A stretch of 64,000 nucleotides of DNA from Spirodela intermedia (Eukaryota; Streptophyta; Magnoliopsida; Alismatales; Araceae): the NCBI GenBank assembly GCA_902729315.2, contig LR746272.1, positions 9,170,327-9,234,326 of the forward strand, given 5' to 3'. The translations under genes and the position numbers were made by a program. A model generated the notes under the pieces. The model saw only the letters and a list, made by a program, of their open reading frames with translations. It was not told the DNA's origin and ran no database searches. Shown piece after piece: positions 35,998 through 50,426 of the stretch (position 1 is its first letter; each line of letters opens with the position of its first letter).

Positions 35998-38960
35998 AGT
36001 TAGAATAGGTTCACTAGGCCCACTAAGCCTATTTTGGACTTATTCTTTCCACGTCCCTATTTTTCCTTTACTATCTCCACTTCTCTTTCTCTCTCTCTTT
36101 CTTCCCTTCTTATATATAACTTCATGTACTCTTCTTCTTTAAGATGTCAATTGTAAAGTTTTTTCTTCCTCTTCTCAACATGGTATCAGAGCCCTAGTGT
36201 TTCTCTGCCGTCGTCATTGCTCCGCCTCCTCTTCTATCTTGACATCACCTATCCTCTCTTGGTGCAATCTCCTATAGTGTCACCTTGTGCGCCTACCCAG
36301 TGCTTGGTCTACGTAGTCCTGCATGCCTGTTGCGTCTCTTGCCACGTGCACTTACGTGCTCGTCTGACGCTTGCCCAGCGCCATCCTACACACTTACTTA
36401 GTGCGCCATTGGACCTATGCGCCTAACTACACCATCTCTCACTGGTGTCCCGTGCACCAACTGTAGGTGCCACACATGCTGCCTCCCGATGTCGCCCACG
36501 TCACCTCTTGGTGCCCCGCGCATTGCCTCTCAACATTACCTCGGCACCACCTCCGGCATCATGCACGCCGCCTTCGACACCTTGCACGGCTCTGAAGACA
36601 TCCCCTCCCAACATCATCTCATCTCTCACTAATCTTGATCTATGGATCTGGTGGGTGAATCCTCGATGTCTCAGATGCCTCATTTGCTAGTTCTTCAACT
36701 GACTATTGATCTTCCTTTGATCGGGTTAGCTACTCCACGACACTCTATCACAATGCAACTCACTCGACTAACATATGTCTTCAATAGACATAATTATGTA
36801 TCATGGGTCTCTGCATTCAAACACTTATTGATGTTGCACAACCTTCTTCACCACTTATCGAATGATCCACCTGGTCTCACTAATTCGTCCTTTACATCAT
36901 GGTCTCAGCTTTATTCAACCATCCTTACCTAGATGTTTCAAAGTTTTGAGCCGAATATTACTAAACCTCTTGCTCGACTTCACCCTATGCAATAAATTTA
37001 GACGACATTAGAGAACATGTATGTCAATCGAACAAATATCAGTCGTATAGTCAAGATCTTTGATTTTCTTCTTGCTTGCAAGTAGGGTGACTCTTTACTT
37101 CAAGCTCATTTCAATCATCTCTAGGCCTTAATACATAAGATTGCCATCTATTAGCCTCTGACAATTGACCCCTAGGCATTTGAACGCTATTGTTAGGAGT
37201 TTCTTATCGAAGTCTAAGTGGACTTCACCCATCGATTACCTCTCAGATTCATGAGATGATCATCTCCAAAGACTGAGTATCTAATATCTATTATATTTTT
37301 TCCACTACACTTTGTGTGAGTACAAGCATTCCTCCTACTATTTTCAGTGGCATATCTACTCTTTCAGTGATGGTCGTCTCCACTCCTCGAGTCACATAAC
37401 TCTCCTATTTTGAGACCACATAGTGGCCATTCATCACAAAAGAAGGGCCGCAATTCTTTTCCTCCATGTATCTACTATGGTAAGTAGAACTACTCTTCTG
37501 ACAAATGTTAGAAATAGTTCATGAAGTCCAACTCTGTCCAACCAGCTCTCCTGCCTTCTTCACCAACTTCTCTAGTACTATTCAATGTTCTATATTTGAC
37601 TTTTCAAATGGCATTGACTTCTGTTGAGTATGAAGCACTATGCTACTCCAATGACCCCATGACTCATTCTTCGGCCAATCTAACCTCATTTTCGAATCCT
37701 TCTAGTTAGGTACACACACTCTCCTTATATTTTTCATCTTCACCATAGATTATTAACTCAGTAGCCTCTGCTTACATGATCGGCACACCCATCATTTTAT
37801 CACGTATCAATCTACCCCTCATCATCCACTGGTTACCATTATCGATGGCTAGACTTATCTGGTCAACGAACATGGCAATATCATTGTTACCCCGAATATT
37901 CTTCTCACCTAGATTTTTTATATTCTCAAATGTTATGTTAACCTCTTATCTATCAATGTCATTATTTGAACCATCTTTGTTCCGTCACATTTTTCTCTTT
38001 CATTATATCTTATAGGATCTATATATCAGGCGGAGGATTGGTTTGAGATGTGAGAATGTATGAAGTGTCTACGAGCTAATTTCTGATGAACCTTCTTTTG
38101 GCCTTCAAGCTCTTTTTAATTCCTCTATGACCACTTCATCTCTTTTGTGATATCATCATTTAAAATACTCTTATTTTGAAAAACTTTTAAAAAAATTATC
38201 TTAAATTTTTCTTAATAAGTTTGTATGTGAGTTATGTCAATTAGGTAAACACCATCGTGGTTCATACTCAAGTCGAGATGAAATTCTATCTATAACATCA
38301 TTTGACCTCATTCATTGTGATGTTTGGGGTCTTTCTCGTACTCCATTTGTTTTGGACTATCATCACTATATTGTCTTTGTTGATGACTACACTTGGGTGA
38401 ATTGTGTTTATCTTTTTCAAAATCGTGCCCAAGTTCATACCATAGTTGTTCACTTCATTATTGAGGCCATTATTCAATACTCTATTATATTCAAGATTCT
38501 TCGTATTGATAATACTTTGGAGTTGATCTAAGATTCACTTTGCACATTTTGTGCTAATCATGATATTCTTCATCAAATCATGTGTCCATACACATCTTAA
38601 CAAAATAGTGTTGTCGAACAAAAATATCACAAACTACTTGACATTATTTACATACTATTCATTGAGATGAATATTCTTTATTATTTGTGGTCTGGTGCTC
38701 TCTTAATAGCTACATATCTTTAAAATCGGCTTCTTTATGCTCCATTTAGTGGGGTCATTTCACTTCATCATCTTTCACTTGAGTTTTCTCTTTTTTTTCT
38801 TACCCCCTTGTGTCTTAAAAAAAGGCTTTTGCTCTCTTCAGTGGAGGGATTTTTATAGAGAGGTGAGTCAAGAGTAACCTCCTACTTCGTCTAAGACCAC
38901 TCTTCTTCTCTTTCTAAATTAGCGCATTATACTCTCAAAGAGGTCTTTGTTGTTTATTCA
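35998..38960 (+). mobile_element. Decayed Ty1/copia LTR retrotransposon
   Basis: A probable short 5' LTR of about 180 bp (tagttagaataggttcac at 35998 to ctcaaca at 36180) holds a TATATATAA signal and is followed at once by the primer-binding site. A gag-like open frame (36642-36932) has the copia gag pattern ITMQL...FNRHNYVSWVSAFKHLL. About 38225-38740 reads, with stops, as GAG-pre-integrase and integrase: LCQLGKHHRGSYSSRDE, IHCDVWG, FVDDYTW, RIDN and QNSVVEQ, the last three groups carrying the D, D and E of the integrase catalytic triad. Stops interrupt the integrase near 38528 and 38598. No reverse transcriptase or RNase H and no 3' LTR were recognised downstream. The element is non-functional and old. 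Confidence 0.8.
36181..36193 (+). other. Retroelement primer-binding site (initiator Met tRNA)
   Basis: TGGTATCAGAGCC, complementary to the 3' end of plant initiator methionine tRNA, directly after the LTR end CA. This is the usual site in Ty1/copia elements. Confidence 0.85.
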
Positions 38961-41629
<2,669 letters not shown>

Positions 41630-44563
41630 TCAACCTTGCTCGCCGAGGGCTTTTTGAAATATCCTGGTAAATGCCTTCTCCACACACAGCATCAGCCGCT
41701 GCTCATCTATGAAGCCCTTTTCTGTTCCGAAGGTCACTCTCAGCTTGCCCATATAACTTATCATCGTAATCGTTAAGCTCTGCATATTGACAATTCGTCA
41801 AGCTTCTTTGGAATACAGCTCCAAAAGGTCTCCCGAATAAATATCCCGACAGGATGATCTTACCTGAGGAACACCCACAACCATGAAGTAGAAGCTTCGA
41901 ACGTTATGGCCCGCAATCTCAATCTGATCCAAAGGCCCAATCATGTTTGATATCGTCATGCTAGTGTTTCTCAGGGTGGTGTGGACATACTCGGCGGCGA
42001 CCTGAACACACATTAAATGACGTTCACACGAAGTTCGATAAACTGACGTCTGTCAACATTAAATAATCGGCCACATGAACAGCACCTGTAAAATGAATCC
42101 GTTGAACAGATTATATATCATATGACTCCACGATCATACTGTAATAAAAAATTAAACCGAAATACCTCGGAGCCTTTCAGTTTTCGTATGATCTCCAAGA
42201 ATCTGCCGTTAAGGTAAACCGCAAGAGAATTTCTCTTCTTCTCTATGGTCTCCCTCGCTTCGGAGACGAAGTCCAGGGGGTTCTGACTCTCCGGATCGTC
42301 GTGCTGGGGTAAGGACACATGCAAGAAGCCGAACTGGTTTCCCCACGGCGACTTCGCGTCAGGTTTTGTCATCTCGTGCAGACTCTGGTAGGTGTCGACT
42401 ACCCGGGTATTGATCAGGATGAGAGCCGTAGAATTGTAGCCGACCCTCTCCTTGGTTCCGCTAGTCAGGTATAGCTGGACTCCTAAGAATATTATCCCTG
42501 TGATGACATCGTTGATGGTCTGAAAATCATAAACAAAAGTTGCCATCAAGACAAAGAAAAAATGAATGTTCCGACTGACCAACTAAAGACCAATCAACAA
42601 TCAATAATGATTAGGGTACCCATATATTTTTTTTCGTTGTGTATGATTTTTCCGAGATATCATGTGAGCTTCCATTTTTAGTCTACATACTACACAGAAA
42701 AGAAAACAGTTCAAAATTTAAAACTATGTACCATATGTCGACAAGTTCCCAGTTAGCTGTTTATAAATCGAGCGGGGCCCATGCACTTCAGTTGTAAAAT
42801 TCGCTACATTCAGTGTCAGTTTAATTGAAAATCGTGTTTGGAAATAACTTTGGCATGATTCCCCCGAGATCAATGGGACGGAAATTTTTAGGGCGGCAGT
42901 ATTACTTCTAAAAACAATCATGGATCCGTTCCAAATCAGATCCCCAAAAGTGACCTGGGTTGGGACATTCGCAGACTTTAAGAAGAAAATTCCACTGTTT
43001 GGAAACTGTAGCGGGGGATCACACAGAAAATAAAGCCCTGATAAGATGGAGTAGTCGCTTACCCCTCCAAGCTTGTTTTTGATTCGTCGGAGGTCGTCGA
43101 GGGGAAATATGACACTGCTGATGACGACTGGTCGGAACTCCACGCCAGGGTCCCCAGATCGGATTGGGCTCCTTTTGTCCTCCCCCTTCAGGAGACTCCA
43201 CCCGAACTCCCACGCGGTGTTGATCCCCACGTGGACGGCGTGCGTGGCTGTCCGCCACAGGTTCCTTCCCTTTTCTTTTTCCTCCCCTTTCTTGCTGCGA
43301 CTAGGGAAGGTGATGGGGAGTGAAGGGTCATCGGCCCTCTTCAACAAGGACAAGAGAGCACCCAAGAGGGTGAAGCCGTCCCCCAGTGCGTGGTGCAGCT
43401 TGAAAACCAGCGTCCCTTCTCCGGTGAGCGTAGGGTACTTGAGAATGTGGATCTCCCACAGGGGCCTATCCTGGCGCATCTTTTCCATGCCTATCTTGGT
43501 GAGGTAGTCCTGCGTGCACCGATGGTAGGCCTCCACCGACAGGCCCGGAGGGAAGACGGGCACGTTGACATGGTCCTCCAAGTTGACCGGTACCCGTTTC
43601 CACAGTTTCACTCCTTTCTTATCTGTAACCTGGGCAGATCTTAACTCGTCTTAACTCCGGTGCCACCAAGGACAGATAAAATTTTAAAAGTGGTGAATTG
43701 TGGCGCCTACTGCAACTATTAAATTGTTTTTGCTTGAGAACAGAGCCATGGCAGATTGCTGCTACGGAAACTAATGCACTCCATAAATTCTGATCCACAA
43801 AGCCTCTCTCGTGTTGAGTATCTCCTATCTGACCTAACGTTACCGTCCACAGGAAACCTCCGTAGAATCGGCAGAGTTTGTATTTATCAGTCATGATACC
43901 ATATCATGAAGGAAAATAAAAAAATTCAACCCATCGTGCGACAATTCGTAAAGAAACAGAAGATAATGTATCAGTAAATGCAACGTTTGGGCAAAATAGA
44001 CCGGAGACCATGAAGATCTAACATGAAACAATAGTCATCGGATAAGCAGAAATAACCTGGCTAGTATTGCTCGGAAATAGCGTCACAATAGATGCAATAA
44101 TTGGGGAAAGTAGACTGGAGCCCATGAAAATAGAGCACGAAAGAAGAGAAGCACGAGGGATCGGAAGAAGTAGAGAGAAGAGTATATCTGATTGAAGTGT
44201 TAGCAGAAGCTGGCTAACTTCTGAGAATAAACATATTTTCAAAACAGTTAGTTCGACGTTTACTCTTGATTACAAGCGCATTAGGCTTTTGAACGATCAT
44301 GTTTGCTGGTTTTGCCGAGAAGGAGGGAGGAAGGGGAGAGAGAGAGAGAGAGAGATCACCATGATGGATGAGAAGCGTGGATTGGCGGGCAAGAACATGC
44401 TCCGGAGGACGTCCATGGTGGGAGAGTCGTCGATAGGAACCTCTGACTCGAAGGCGGAGAGGATGCACACTGAGAGTGCGGAACTGTTGAAGTACTGGCC
44501 AGTGGGACTGACCGGCTCCTCTCCCACCTCCGCCCCCGGCCATTCTCCCTCATTAGACGACAT
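41630..44563 (-). CDS. WSD1: WSD1-type wax ester synthase/diacylglycerol acyltransferase
   Basis: Bifunctional O-acyltransferase family that joins fatty acyl-CoA to fatty alcohols (cuticular wax esters) or diacylglycerol, at the ER. Five exons: 44563-44360, 43629-43063, 42519-42166, 42001-41864 and 41779-41630, all phase 0, giving 470 residues (Arabidopsis WSD1 has 481). N-terminus: EEPVSPTGQYF then NPRFSSIM. The catalytic motif HHxxxDG is intact as HHALGDG (147-153). The C-terminal WES/DGAT domain includes NDVITG, NQFGFLHVSLP, SNMIGP and ISYMGKLRVTFGTEKGFID. A second in-frame ATG at 44710 would add 49 basic residues; I chose 44563 because it sits just before the conserved region. Intron 1 begins GTGATCTCTCT, a CT repeat at the donor. 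Wax ester and DGAT activities cannot be told apart here. Expression in epidermis is family knowledge. Confidence 0.92.
44336..44355. repeat. (GA)n microsatellite in WSD1 intron 1
   Basis: GA run of about 20 nt; on the coding strand it is (CT)n beginning 4 nt after the start of the donor GTGATC at 44359. Confidence 0.9.
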
Positions 44564-47500
44564 CGTCCAAGAAAGCTCGCGGCCGTCGTCTATCTTCTTC
44601 CTTCTGGCTCCTCTCCGTGCTTCTTTCCTCCGAGGAATATGCAAACCATTGTCGAAGACACCCCACGATGATATAACCCGCGGTTCGCCTAAGTTAGGTG
44701 AAGTTGGCATTAATGTCTCAACTGTCCTGAGGGGCTCCTAATTCCTTCACAGTCCATGTCTACCACTTTGAGACAGTTCCCCGCAGCCCTCAGGGTGATC
44801 AGGGCACGGAAAACCCTAGAAATCGCTAGCATCAAACGTTAGATAGTCGTTGATTGATGAGGCAGGAAAAATATCTTTGGCGATAAAAGGAGGAAAGAGA
44901 GAGAGAGTCGTTGGTTCTGGTGAACCTCGTTGATTGATGAGGAAGAGTGTGCGTAGCAGGTATTACTCGGCATTAATGAGGCAGATCCGCAATGTGAAAC
45001 CAGATTTTTTACTGAGACGATAAGCAGACGGTAAATTCATGAGGTCAAAGAATTCCATCCGGCGACAAGGTGCAGGTGCATGTGCCAAGTCATAACAGCT
45101 GTCCATCACAAGTTTACCAATGCTCGGATTTTTACCGAGATTCAAAGAACAGAACAGATAGAGACAACAGGCCAAACGGTCTGGATTACTAATTTTCATG
45201 AATTTTCCAACTCCAGCGAGGTTCCCAGGAACGATCATCGATATCGAAACTGATTAGGAAACAATCTTGCTCACCGGACCCGGCGGGGCCAGATGGATTT
45301 TCCTGAACTAACGCGATTTCTTGAGTCCAGTCGTCCTAAATTGAGAAATGATTTTCCAACCTGGATAAACCGACAACAAAAGACCTTTAATGTTACGTAG
45401 CATATCATTAAGTAATGATGGGCCTTCGTGAGCCCAACCCATGACCGGGCGTTGATTACAAGGCAAAAATCTTAGCTGCGGCTGGAGAAATTCTTCGAAG
45501 ATTAAAACCACTTTGTAGCCTGGCATGGGCGTTTGAAAGAGGGAAGGAGGGGATGAGAGAGACGAGCTGCCACGAGGGTAATTTAAAATCATATGATGAG
45601 CTCCCAAATTCTATGTCAGATCCCTATTGAAGCGAAGATTATGGCCAATATGGGTTCCACCTATCTTTCTTCTTGAGCATGGTTTTGTACGTAAACCTCG
45701 ATAGCCTAAGCGGAGGTAGGCCCCAGGTTGATCAGTCCCGTTAATTCCACCAATTAATGAACCCGATTTGGTCTGGTCTTTCTGAAGTTCTGACTTTGCC
45801 GTCTTTTGGTTGAAAAGGGTTCAACCCCTCACAAAACTGGACCAGAGTTTTCATACCAGGCCCAGTATCAGCTATCAATCAATACCAGTCCACAAGCTAT
45901 CTCCTCTCTGACTACTTCCGAGCATTTTATATTCAGATCATGCTTAAAGATATGTACTTTTGAAGATCAAGAATATGCGTCGACATAACATAATGCACAA
46001 TTGGTGCCCATAATGCCATTGAAATCATGCCTTCCTTCAACTTGGAAAGAAAAATTTAAAAAGCTTCAACATCAGTGCCAAGCGTAGCCCTCAAGCCCTC
46101 CTTGGCTACCGCCGACAGCACAATTGGAAGAATATTTTGCTCTTCGACTAAGTTCCATGCCTAATATTCGTGGAGACAGGGGCGTGCTTATTGTTTCACC
46201 ACTCTTTCTGTAACTCCATGCCAATATCAATACTTTATGGAAAGGGTAAGGCCGCCGCCTTTCATTTTCGCATTATTTACTGAGGGTGGTCGCATAGAAC
46301 TTATCCATCTACGTATGGTCACATTTTCAGTTTAAATATAAATAGAAAATAGTGGCAATGGGCCTTTCGTCAGACCACACACGAATTTGTCATTAAAATA
46401 TTAAGAAACCCAAACTTCAGTCTTCCCACATAATTTTGGCTCCTCCATATCGCGAGTTGGAAACCTCCGGCGCCTTGCCCACCCAAAGAGTAGTATGATA
46501 TATATGAAAATAAATGTCCTTGACTACTCTCCCCTTCTCCCTCTCTCGTTCGTTCCTTTCTTTGACCAGCCAATCGAGATGAGGTGTCGTGTGAATGCAG
46601 AAGATTCCTGGAAGGTCCGATCATGCATTAATCACGGGGATGTCTCTCTCCATCCGTTACGTGAGGACCCCACCCGCCCCTCTCCCCCCCTTCCCCACGT
46701 TGGCAAAAGAGGGAAACCCACCATCCAGATCATAAAACCGCCAATCCATGCATGGTTTCTATGCGCAGAGAAAATAAGGTTTGGCGGGGATATGGATGAG
46801 AAGGGCAGCATCTTTTGCCCATTTACTGCGCAACCTTTGTTGACCTACGTTGATGACTATATAGAAGGTGGGCTAATGAAAACGGGAACGCTGGAGTGAA
46901 TCGAGTCAATATTATGGCTCTTGCATGGCTCTGTTTCCCAAGTTTGTCGGTTAAAGCACGTAAAACTTTACAGTACTGTTCTAAAATAAGTATTCGGAAA
47001 TTGTCGCTCTGGAATCTAAATTATTCGACATTTTTTATATATCGTTCTCGCCGTAGAGATGGCCATCGAACAGTCAGAAAAACATCTGCAGAAACAATAT
47101 TTACGAAGGAAATTTTAGAAATATTTTAATCTAATGTGGACGGGATAAAATTTATAAAAGAGAAAAGCCATTAGACTATCAAGCAGTCTGCGTGCTTATC
47201 GCGAGGCCGCCGCTCGCCGGCCACTGACGTTGACAGCCCATCTACATCGTTTGACTGAAGGCAGGGAAGGGGCCCACCGGTAAGACCCGGTCCCCGGTGA
47301 CAGGGCCGAGGAACCATTAGCCCAACGACCGGATGCTTGTATAAAAATAACCTGACAAAAGTTGACCTGCGTAGGCCCGTCTGATCCCAGCGCCTCCCGG
47401 ACATTAATAAACAATAAACAGTCGGCGAACCAGGCATCAACATTACTTTTATTTGGTAATGACTTAAAATTTTCTGCGACACCGTTTTCTTTAATGCGCC

Positions 47501-48240
47501 AGATAATCTTACAGTGCACCACGGTTTGTTTCCGTAACTAGATCTCAAAATCACGTTCAGAGAGAAAATGGTCCAAGTCTGACCGGTCATGGCCCGGTTC
47601 CTACGTAGGTCGGGCCCAGAGTTTGATGGAGCCTGACCCTCAAGATCCGGCTTTCCTTGTTCCTTGATGTTCCGCAATGGTCAACGCGTCAGCTTCCTCT
47701 CCCCCGCCTTCGCCAGCCCCCGTCTTCGTGGAAGGTTTTTTTGGAGCTGGTCTTCCGGGCTTTTTCATGTGGTGCAGCCAAGTCCTGGTCTTGCAATTGG
47801 ATGACCGGGCTGAGCTTCACGAGCCCGAGGCCTTGCCTTTTGACTCCGTGGATGACGACTGCAAGTCTGAGGGAGAAGGGGATAAAGAGGATTGGAAGCT
47901 TGTCCGCCAGCCGGCATTCCTACCGGCGGCCTGGGGAGTTAGCCGGCGAGAGGGCCTCCGGGGTGAGAGAGAGAGAGAGAGAGAGGCGGCGGCCCGTTGA
48001 CGGACATTCAACGCCTTTTAATTACGTTGCTCGAGGTGGGAGTGAGGCGGGAGGAAGGGCATTGATGGGATGGGCCAGGCCGTTCAACTACCGGCTGTTG
48101 CCGGTGGCGAGGGGAGGATCATTGGGATCCGAATAAGTTGATTTATTGGGGGCGTTTCGGGCATCGAACGGGAACGCCGGCCTGGTCTCCGCGTGACTTC
48201 CGAACTCCGTCTGACTAACTGAGTTGGACGCTGCTGTTCA
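44564..48240. other. WSD1 promoter side and intergenic
   Basis: Head-to-head interval between WSD1 and the VQ gene. No supported gene. It contains the alternative WSD1 start at 44710, a GA tract near 44896-44908 and a TATATAGA string at 46858. A 107-codon ATG frame at 47677-48000 has an acidic middle and ends in translated GA repeat; no family is recognised and it may be chance. Confidence 0.45.
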
Positions 48241-48241
48241 A

Positions 48242-48249
48242 TATTTAAG
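48242..48249 (+). promoter_or_regulatory. Possible TATA-like box of VQ gene
   Basis: TATTTAAG, 336 nt upstream of the ATG. It would imply a leader of about 300 nt that includes two CT tracts. Weak match, position only. Confidence 0.3.
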
Positions 48250-48494
48250 ACAGGAAAATGGGAGGAGGGAGAGGGACCGTAGAAGGGGAGAAGAAGACAA
48301 GAGCAAGGGGGTGAAATCTCTCAAACTCATCTGATTAGTCCTCTTTCTCTCTCTCTCTCTCTCTCTCTGATTCTTCCTTCTTCGTCCCGGTCTTCCTCCC
48401 AGTACCCAATCAAAACGGGCGGAGCTCTGTTGCCTCCTCCATCCTTCTCCTGAGGTGTGAGGTGCGAGAATTCTCTCTCGTTCTTGCTCTCTCT

Positions 48495-48500
<6 letters not shown>

Positions 48501-48550
<50 letters not shown>
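48501..48550. repeat. (CT)n tract in VQ leader
   Basis: About 50 nt of CT ending 28 nt before the VQ start codon; another CT run is at 48345-48368. Confidence 0.95.
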
Positions 48551-48558
<8 letters not shown>

Positions 48559-48577
48559 TTCTGGGCAGTCTGTAAGA

Positions 48578-49390
48578 ATGATGCAGATGAAGGGAATACC
48601 GGAGAGGACGCAGGAGAAGGAAAGTCCATTACTCCAGACGTCTCCGAGGACACCTACCAGCAGCAACAGCAGTACCAGCACCAGCAACAGCACCAGCAAT
48701 GGAGGTGTCGGAGGAGCGGCGGCGTCGGCGCTGCCAGGGCTTCCCTTGTCGTCGAAGGCGATCCCACGAAGCGACGTCAATCCCTACCCGACCACCTTCG
48801 TCCAGGCGGACTCGTCCTCCTTCAAACAGGTCGTCCAGATGCTCACCGGCTCCACGGAGACCACATCTCGGCACCACCAGATCGCCGCCGCCCCCGCACC
48901 TTCCTCGACGCCGGAGGTCCCTTTACCAAGGAACCCGATCCCTCCCCCGGCCAAGACCGGCCCCAAAAGGCCCTCTTTCAAGCTCTACGAGCGCCGCCAC
49001 AGCAGCTTCAAGAACCTCAAGGCCATCGGCCCCCTGCTAATGCCCGGCGGCTCTCTCAACGGCGTCGGCACCAGCGGCTCCGCCGGCGTCTCCCCGAGGA
49101 CCCAGCAACCGGAGATCCTCTCCCCGAGCATACTTGATTTTCCGGCCCTAGCCCTGAGCAGCCCCGTGACACCGTTGATCCCCGATCCCTTCAACAGGGC
49201 CCCCCACCCCAATTCCTCCGCTGGGGTGTCGGCAGAAGAGAGGGCGATCGCAGAGAAAGGGTTCTATCTGCACCCATCGCCGAGGGCGACCACACCTGGG
49301 GACGCAGCGGCACCCAGGCTTCTTCCCCTTTTCCCCGTTGACCCCCCCCGCGTCTCCTCCGGCGGCCCTTCTACCGCTACCTCCTCTTGA
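48578..49390 (+). CDS. VQ-motif transcriptional cofactor (MVQ/VQ4-like)
   Basis: Single-exon gene, 270 residues, starting at ATG 48578 (MMQM). VQ proteins bind WRKY transcription factors in the nucleus. The VQ motif FKQVVQMLTG is at 82-91, preceded by NPYPTTFVQADSSS. Further conserved blocks mark the VQ4/VQ13/VQ31/VQ33 (MVQ) subgroup: KLYERRHSSFKNLKAIGPL, ILSPSILDFPALALSSPVTPL, EERAIAEKGFYLHPSPR and PRLLPLFPVDPPR. Several Ser/Thr-Pro sites (TSPRTP, LSPS, SSPVTP, HPSPR) fit the known phosphorylation of this subgroup by MAP kinases. The N-terminus has a Ser/Thr/Asn-rich low-complexity stretch (about 27-41). No key residue is missing. Frame is open upstream only through the CT tract, so the chosen start is natural. 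Confidence 0.93.
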   Translation: MMQMKGIPERTQEKESPLLQTSPRTPTSSNSSTSTSNSTSNGGVGGAAASALPGLPLSSKAIPRSDVNPYPTTFVQADSSSFKQVVQMLTGSTETTSRHHQIAAAPAPSSTPEVPLPRNPIPPPAKTGPKRPSFKLYERRHSSFKNLKAIGPLLMPGGSLNGVGTSGSAGVSPRTQQPEILSPSILDFPALALSSPVTPLIPDPFNRAPHPNSSAGVSAEERAIAEKGFYLHPSPRATTPGDAAAPRLLPLFPVDPPRVSSGGPSTATSS

Positions 49391-50426
49391 TCTGAAAGAG
49401 ATCACCTGTTTCCCCCCGGCGGTCCTCTGTCATCATTGAGATACTGTTATTACGTGTTACTATTATTGAAACCCTGAGGTTGAGATCTAACTAGCTTCGA
49501 TTCTACGATTTCATCGCCAGAACAGCAAGATCGACGATTTCCACTCTTCAGTAGGGTCTTTCGTCGTCGTTTCCCTTCGCTTCCTTCGGCCCTCAGAAGA
49601 CGTGGATTGTGGGCACTCTTCGTCGTTTTATCCGCAACCCGGCGGCCGTTGCTTCTTTCCATCGACTGGATTTCTTTTTCCCCGCTCACTGGTGGTGAAT
49701 TGAAGCGTTCTATCTCGGGGAGGTCAGCCGGCGGCAGCAGGCGAGAGAAATGGGGGCATCTGGTTGTCAGTTTCTGATACCGCCGTTTTCCCCTGCGCTC
49801 GAGACGGCGGAGGAAGGGGGAGCTTTGGAAAAACTGAAGACCCTTTTCGGGGTTGTCTACTGCACAGAGACCAGCTCCGAGTGCTTTCCTCTTTTGGGTG
49901 CACGCCGTCTCTCTTCCGTCATCTAGTACGAACCAGTTGCACTTTAAATTCTGGTCTATGGGTGATGGGTCTTATTCAGATCTCCCTGAATTCTTTTCTG
50001 TACTATTGAGTGCTTATAACACTCCGATATCATTTGATGTTCTTGGAATAGTTTCTCTTTTAAGAAATTCACACGCACATTAAATAATGAATTTTGGGGA
50101 TCATCGACTAATTCTTAAATAAATAAACTAGAGATCTCCCCAGTCCAGGAGACCTCACCGACATGCCCCCACACGGGCACTCGGGGGTTTGAATCTATCG
50201 CCCCCGCGAGGCCTTGATTTGCGTCTACATGCGACAAATGTGATCACCCAAGTCTTGTCGAACACAGATTCGACTTCAGAGGGCTGGTCTTCGGAGGAAT
50301 TTTCCGTGTGGGACATCGACCTCCATTCAAGTCTCGCTCGTGCCAGGCGATGTTCTTGGGAGGGTCACTGGCTTGAAGATCGTCGCTGGTCCGGAGAATG
50401 TTGGAGGTGGGTCGGCAAAAGTCCCC
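49391..50426. other. VQ 3' flank and PPR upstream region
   Basis: No supported gene. Open frames at 49450-49689, 49764-50009 and 50189-50728 are unrecognised; the last is a shadow of the PPR start region. Confidence 0.5.

Noticed and set aside
46858-47129. TATATAGA followed by a 77-codon ATG frame (46896-47129)
   Set aside because: The putative protein has no family signature and the spacing to the TATA string is too short for a normal leader.
47171-47677. 168-codon minus-strand frame
   Set aside because: Begins with TTG rather than ATG, and shows no recognisable domain.
47677-48000. 107-codon plus-strand ATG frame with acidic middle
   Set aside because: Ends in translated GA repeat and has no family; kept only as a remark in the intergenic entry.
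50130-50215. tRNA-like T-loop text (ggggtttgaatc)
   Set aside because: No acceptor stem, D-arm or anticodon arm can be drawn around it.
50340-50426. N-terminal extension of the PPR protein
   Set aside because: The frame opens with GTG at 50340; the first ATG is at 50427.
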